A program made the position numbers and the translations under genes. From a virus, in the IMG/VR virus record IMGVR_UViG_3300045952_000230, positions 1-20,199 of that record: a stretch of DNA of 20,199 nucleotides; one strand, given 5' to 3'. Positions 18,391 to 20,199 of this stretch are shown here, piece after piece. The notes under the pieces are model-generated. The model was not told where the DNA came from. It searched no databases and saw nothing but the letters and a program-made list of their open reading frames with translations. Numbering within the stretch: position 1 is the stretch's first letter; every line of letters begins with the position of its first letter.

Positions 18391-19297
18391 ACGCCTCGAC
18401 ATCACCGATCGCGAAACCTGGCTTCTGTGGCGCACCAACTACCTGACCGCCAGCGACATCGGCGCCATCGCAGGGCTCGACCGCTTCAAGACGGCGCTCA
18501 GGGTCTACAACGAGAAGCTCGGCCTGGTGCCGCCGGAGAAGGAGAACGCCGCCATGAAGCGCGGCAGGTGGCTGGAGTCCGCCGCCATCAAGGGGCTCAA
18601 GGAAGAACATCCCGACTGGCTGATCACCCAGCCCAATGTCTTCCTCGCCGACACCGAGCGCAGGATCGGGGCCACCCCCGATGCCCTGGTCACCAGGCCT
18701 CAGAGCGGCGGCATCGTCAATTGCCAGATCAAGTGCGTCGGCCCGCTGTCGTTCGAACGCTACTGGGCGGACGGCGTGCCGAAGGCCTACGCCCTGCAGA
18801 CCCGCATGGAGGGCATGCTGCTGGGCGCCGAGAGCAATCTTCTGTGTGTCCTGGTATCGGATAGCCACAGGGCCGAGATCACGCTGTACGAGCTTCCCAG
18901 GAGCCCTGGCGACGAAGCGGCGATCGTCGGCATGGCGAAAGACTTCTGGCAGCGCATTGAGGAGGGCCAGCCCTACGAGCCCGACTTCGCCAGGGACAGC
19001 GAGATCGTCACCGCCATGTACCCCGAGGCGGAGGCGGAGTGGAGGCTCGATCTTTCCGGCGACAACCGGCTGCCCGATGTCCTCAGATGGCGGGAACGCC
19101 GCAAGGCTTACATTGCCCGTGCAAGCGAGCGGGTGAAGGCCGCCGACACCGAGATCAAGTTCAAGCTCGGCGAGCATGAGATCGGCGACCTGCCGGGCTG
19201 GAAGATCAGCTGGAAGAACGAGTTCGTCAGGGCCCACCAGGTTCCCGAGCGCAACAGCCGGGTGCTGCGGATCAAGCAATTGGAGGACAACACATGA
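18380..19297 (+). CDS. YqaJ-family (lambda-exonuclease-like) viral recombinase nuclease
   Basis: The 305-aa product has an AAGGAGG site ahead of ATG 18380. The YqaJ fold is shown by LTASDIGAIAGLDRFKT (22-38), MKRGRWLESAAIKGL with E66 (59-73), IGATPDALV with D101, VNCQIKCVGPLSFERYW (113-129) and ALQTRMEGMLLGAES (138-152). It should resect DNA ends 5' to 3' for the annealase encoded next. The second acidic position of the D...(E/Q)xK motif is Gln116, not Glu, with K118 present. C-terminal about 215-305 is helical and basic (RWRERRKAYIARASERVKAA). The stop overlaps the RecT start as ATGA. The assignment is firm; activity depends on Gln116. Confidence 0.9.
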   Translation: MTIERLDITDRETWLLWRTNYLTASDIGAIAGLDRFKTALRVYNEKLGLVPPEKENAAMKRGRWLESAAIKGLKEEHPDWLITQPNVFLADTERRIGATPDALVTRPQSGGIVNCQIKCVGPLSFERYWADGVPKAYALQTRMEGMLLGAESNLLCVLVSDSHRAEITLYELPRSPGDEAAIVGMAKDFWQRIEEGQPYEPDFARDSEIVTAMYPEAEAEWRLDLSGDNRLPDVLRWRERRKAYIARASERVKAADTEIKFKLGEHEIGDLPGWKISWKNEFVRAHQVPERNSRVLRIKQLEDNT

Positions 19298-20196
19298 CCG
19301 GCACCAGCCTGATCGCCACGATGGCGCAACGCTACCACATGGAACCCGCCCATTTCGCCTCGACGGTACGCAGGACGGTGATGCCGAGCCAGCACAACCA
19401 GGAGGAATTCGCCGCCTTCATGATGGTGGCTTACGAGTACGGGCTGAACCCGATCCTGCGGCAGATTTACGCCTACCCGAAGAAGGGCGGCGGCATCAAC
19501 CCGGTGGTCAGCCTCGACGGCTGGGTCCACCTGGTCAACACCCACCCGCAGTTCGACGGCCTCGACTTCACCTATGCCGAGCAGGGACCGGGCAAGCCGC
19601 CGCTCAGCTGCACCTGCATCATGCACCGCAAGGACCGCAGCCACCCGATCACCGTCACCGAGTACTACGGCGAGTGCTACAGGAACACCGAGCGGTGGAA
19701 CCAGATGCCCAGGCGCATGCTGCGGCACAAGGCGCTGAAGGAGGCGGCCCGCTATGCCTTCGGATTCTCGGCAATGGACGAGGACGACGCCCGCGACGTG
19801 TCGGGCAGGGTCAGGGACATCCAGAAGCCGATCATTGTCGAAGACGGCCCGGTGCTTGACGGCTGGGCCGATGATGACGACATCTCTCCTTCGACCGGGA
19901 CCTCCGCTCCCCCAACAAACGCCCCAGAGGAACCGGACGAACCCGCTGGCGCCGAGCCCGAACAACCGGCGCCAGCGGACCTGCGCCAGCAGGCGATCGA
20001 CCAGATGCTCCACAAGGGCATCCTGGTGTCGACGCCGGTCGAGCAGCGGATGGACGACCTGGAAGCCGACATCCTGCAGCTGGAGGAGCAGCTGCCCGCC
20101 CTGTTCCTGAAAAACCTGCGGCAGATCGGCAGCCGGGTGATCAAGGGCGACCTCAGCGTCCGCAAGGCGCGCGAGTTCCTGGAGCAGCTGCCATGA
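19294..20196 (+). CDS. RecT/Bet-family single-strand annealing protein
   Basis: The 300-aa product (ATG 19294) is a phage annealase that pairs complementary single strands after end resection. The conserved domain covers about residues 1-165: EEFAAFMMVAYEYGLNPILRQIYA (37-60), INPVVSLDGWVHLVN (68-82), then WNQMPRRMLRHKALKEAAR (135-153) and YAFGF (154-158). After it comes an acidic linker (WADDDDISPSTGTS, Pro/Glu-rich to about 227), then a helical C-terminal domain (about 228-300, DLEADILQLEEQLPALF and KAREFLEQLP) that may bind a partner such as single-strand-binding protein. It forms an operon with the YqaJ-type exonuclease, the classic red/recET pairing. Confidence 0.92.
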   Translation: MTGTSLIATMAQRYHMEPAHFASTVRRTVMPSQHNQEEFAAFMMVAYEYGLNPILRQIYAYPKKGGGINPVVSLDGWVHLVNTHPQFDGLDFTYAEQGPGKPPLSCTCIMHRKDRSHPITVTEYYGECYRNTERWNQMPRRMLRHKALKEAARYAFGFSAMDEDDARDVSGRVRDIQKPIIVEDGPVLDGWADDDDISPSTGTSAPPTNAPEEPDEPAGAEPEQPAPADLRQQAIDQMLHKGILVSTPVEQRMDDLEADILQLEEQLPALFLKNLRQIGSRVIKGDLSVRKAREFLEQLP

Positions 20197-20199
20197 AGC
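20193..20199 (+). CDS. Possible start of a further gene (cut at edge)
   Basis: ATGA overlaps the RecT stop at 20193-20196, with GGAG 9 nt upstream (20181-20184), and ATG AAG continues to the window end. Such overlaps mark gene junctions throughout this phage, so a third gene of the recombination operon probably begins here. Only two codons are visible. Confidence 0.4.

Noticed and set aside
18365-20013. Long minus-strand frames opposite the exonuclease and recT genes.
   Set aside because: They are antisense to two firmly identified genes and have no family features.

Overview
The window looks like a 20 kb piece of a tailed temperate bacteriophage, or of a prophage, from a high-GC alphaproteobacterium. 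The phage assignment rests on a near-contiguous set of hallmark genes: both terminase subunits, portal, scaffold, major capsid protein, endolysin, repressor and RecT/exonuclease. A GcrA-family protein, a lineage-typical regulator, plus the base composition and codon use point to Alphaproteobacteria, and a rhizobial relative such as Bradyrhizobium is my guess. I saw no tRNA, rRNA or CRISPR array.

Layout. From about 16850 down to 1, almost everything is read on the minus strand as one tightly packed series. Stops and starts repeatedly overlap as ATGA, GTGA, TGATG or TAATG, so translation is probably coupled. In transcription order it runs: Cro/YdaS-like regulator; GcrA-like protein; an unknown 177-aa protein; an 11-codon micro-ORF; a Cys-rich zinc-binding-like protein; a DNA methyltransferase; a VRR-NUC nuclease; a DUF1376 protein; three small genes including a lipoprotein; a DpdA-like 7-deazapurine transglycosylase; a small basic protein; an HNH endonuclease; a GH25 endolysin; an RHH/zinc-finger protein; and small terminase. 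An unusual block follows (about 8643-10356) with a small serine recombinase, an opposite-strand ribbon-helix-helix (RHH) gene and three tiny ORFs. After it come large terminase, an ADP-ribosyltransferase-like protein, portal, a low-complexity protein, three small virion-region proteins sharing a DPYPTG-type module, two small proteins, scaffold and the major capsid protein, which runs off the left edge.

The plus strand from about 17003 carries the lysogeny/early side: a short CI-type repressor, an unknown 153-aa protein and a strong intrinsic terminator. A second plus-strand operon then has an unknown 102-aa phage protein, a YqaJ-family exonuclease and a RecT annealase. The 16851-17002 region between the divergent regulators holds a perfect 17-bp palindrome and is the probable genetic switch.

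How it works together (inference). Repressor and Cro-like protein would compete at the switch. The long minus operon would then supply regulation, DNA modification and processing, lysis, packaging and head genes in turn, while the plus operon supplies homologous recombination. Least ordinary are the recombinase/RHH block splitting the terminase genes, the micro-ORF copied from the gcrA-like 3' end, the repeated DPYPTG module, the proline/glycine insertion in the portal, the ART-like protein and the DpdA-like gene.
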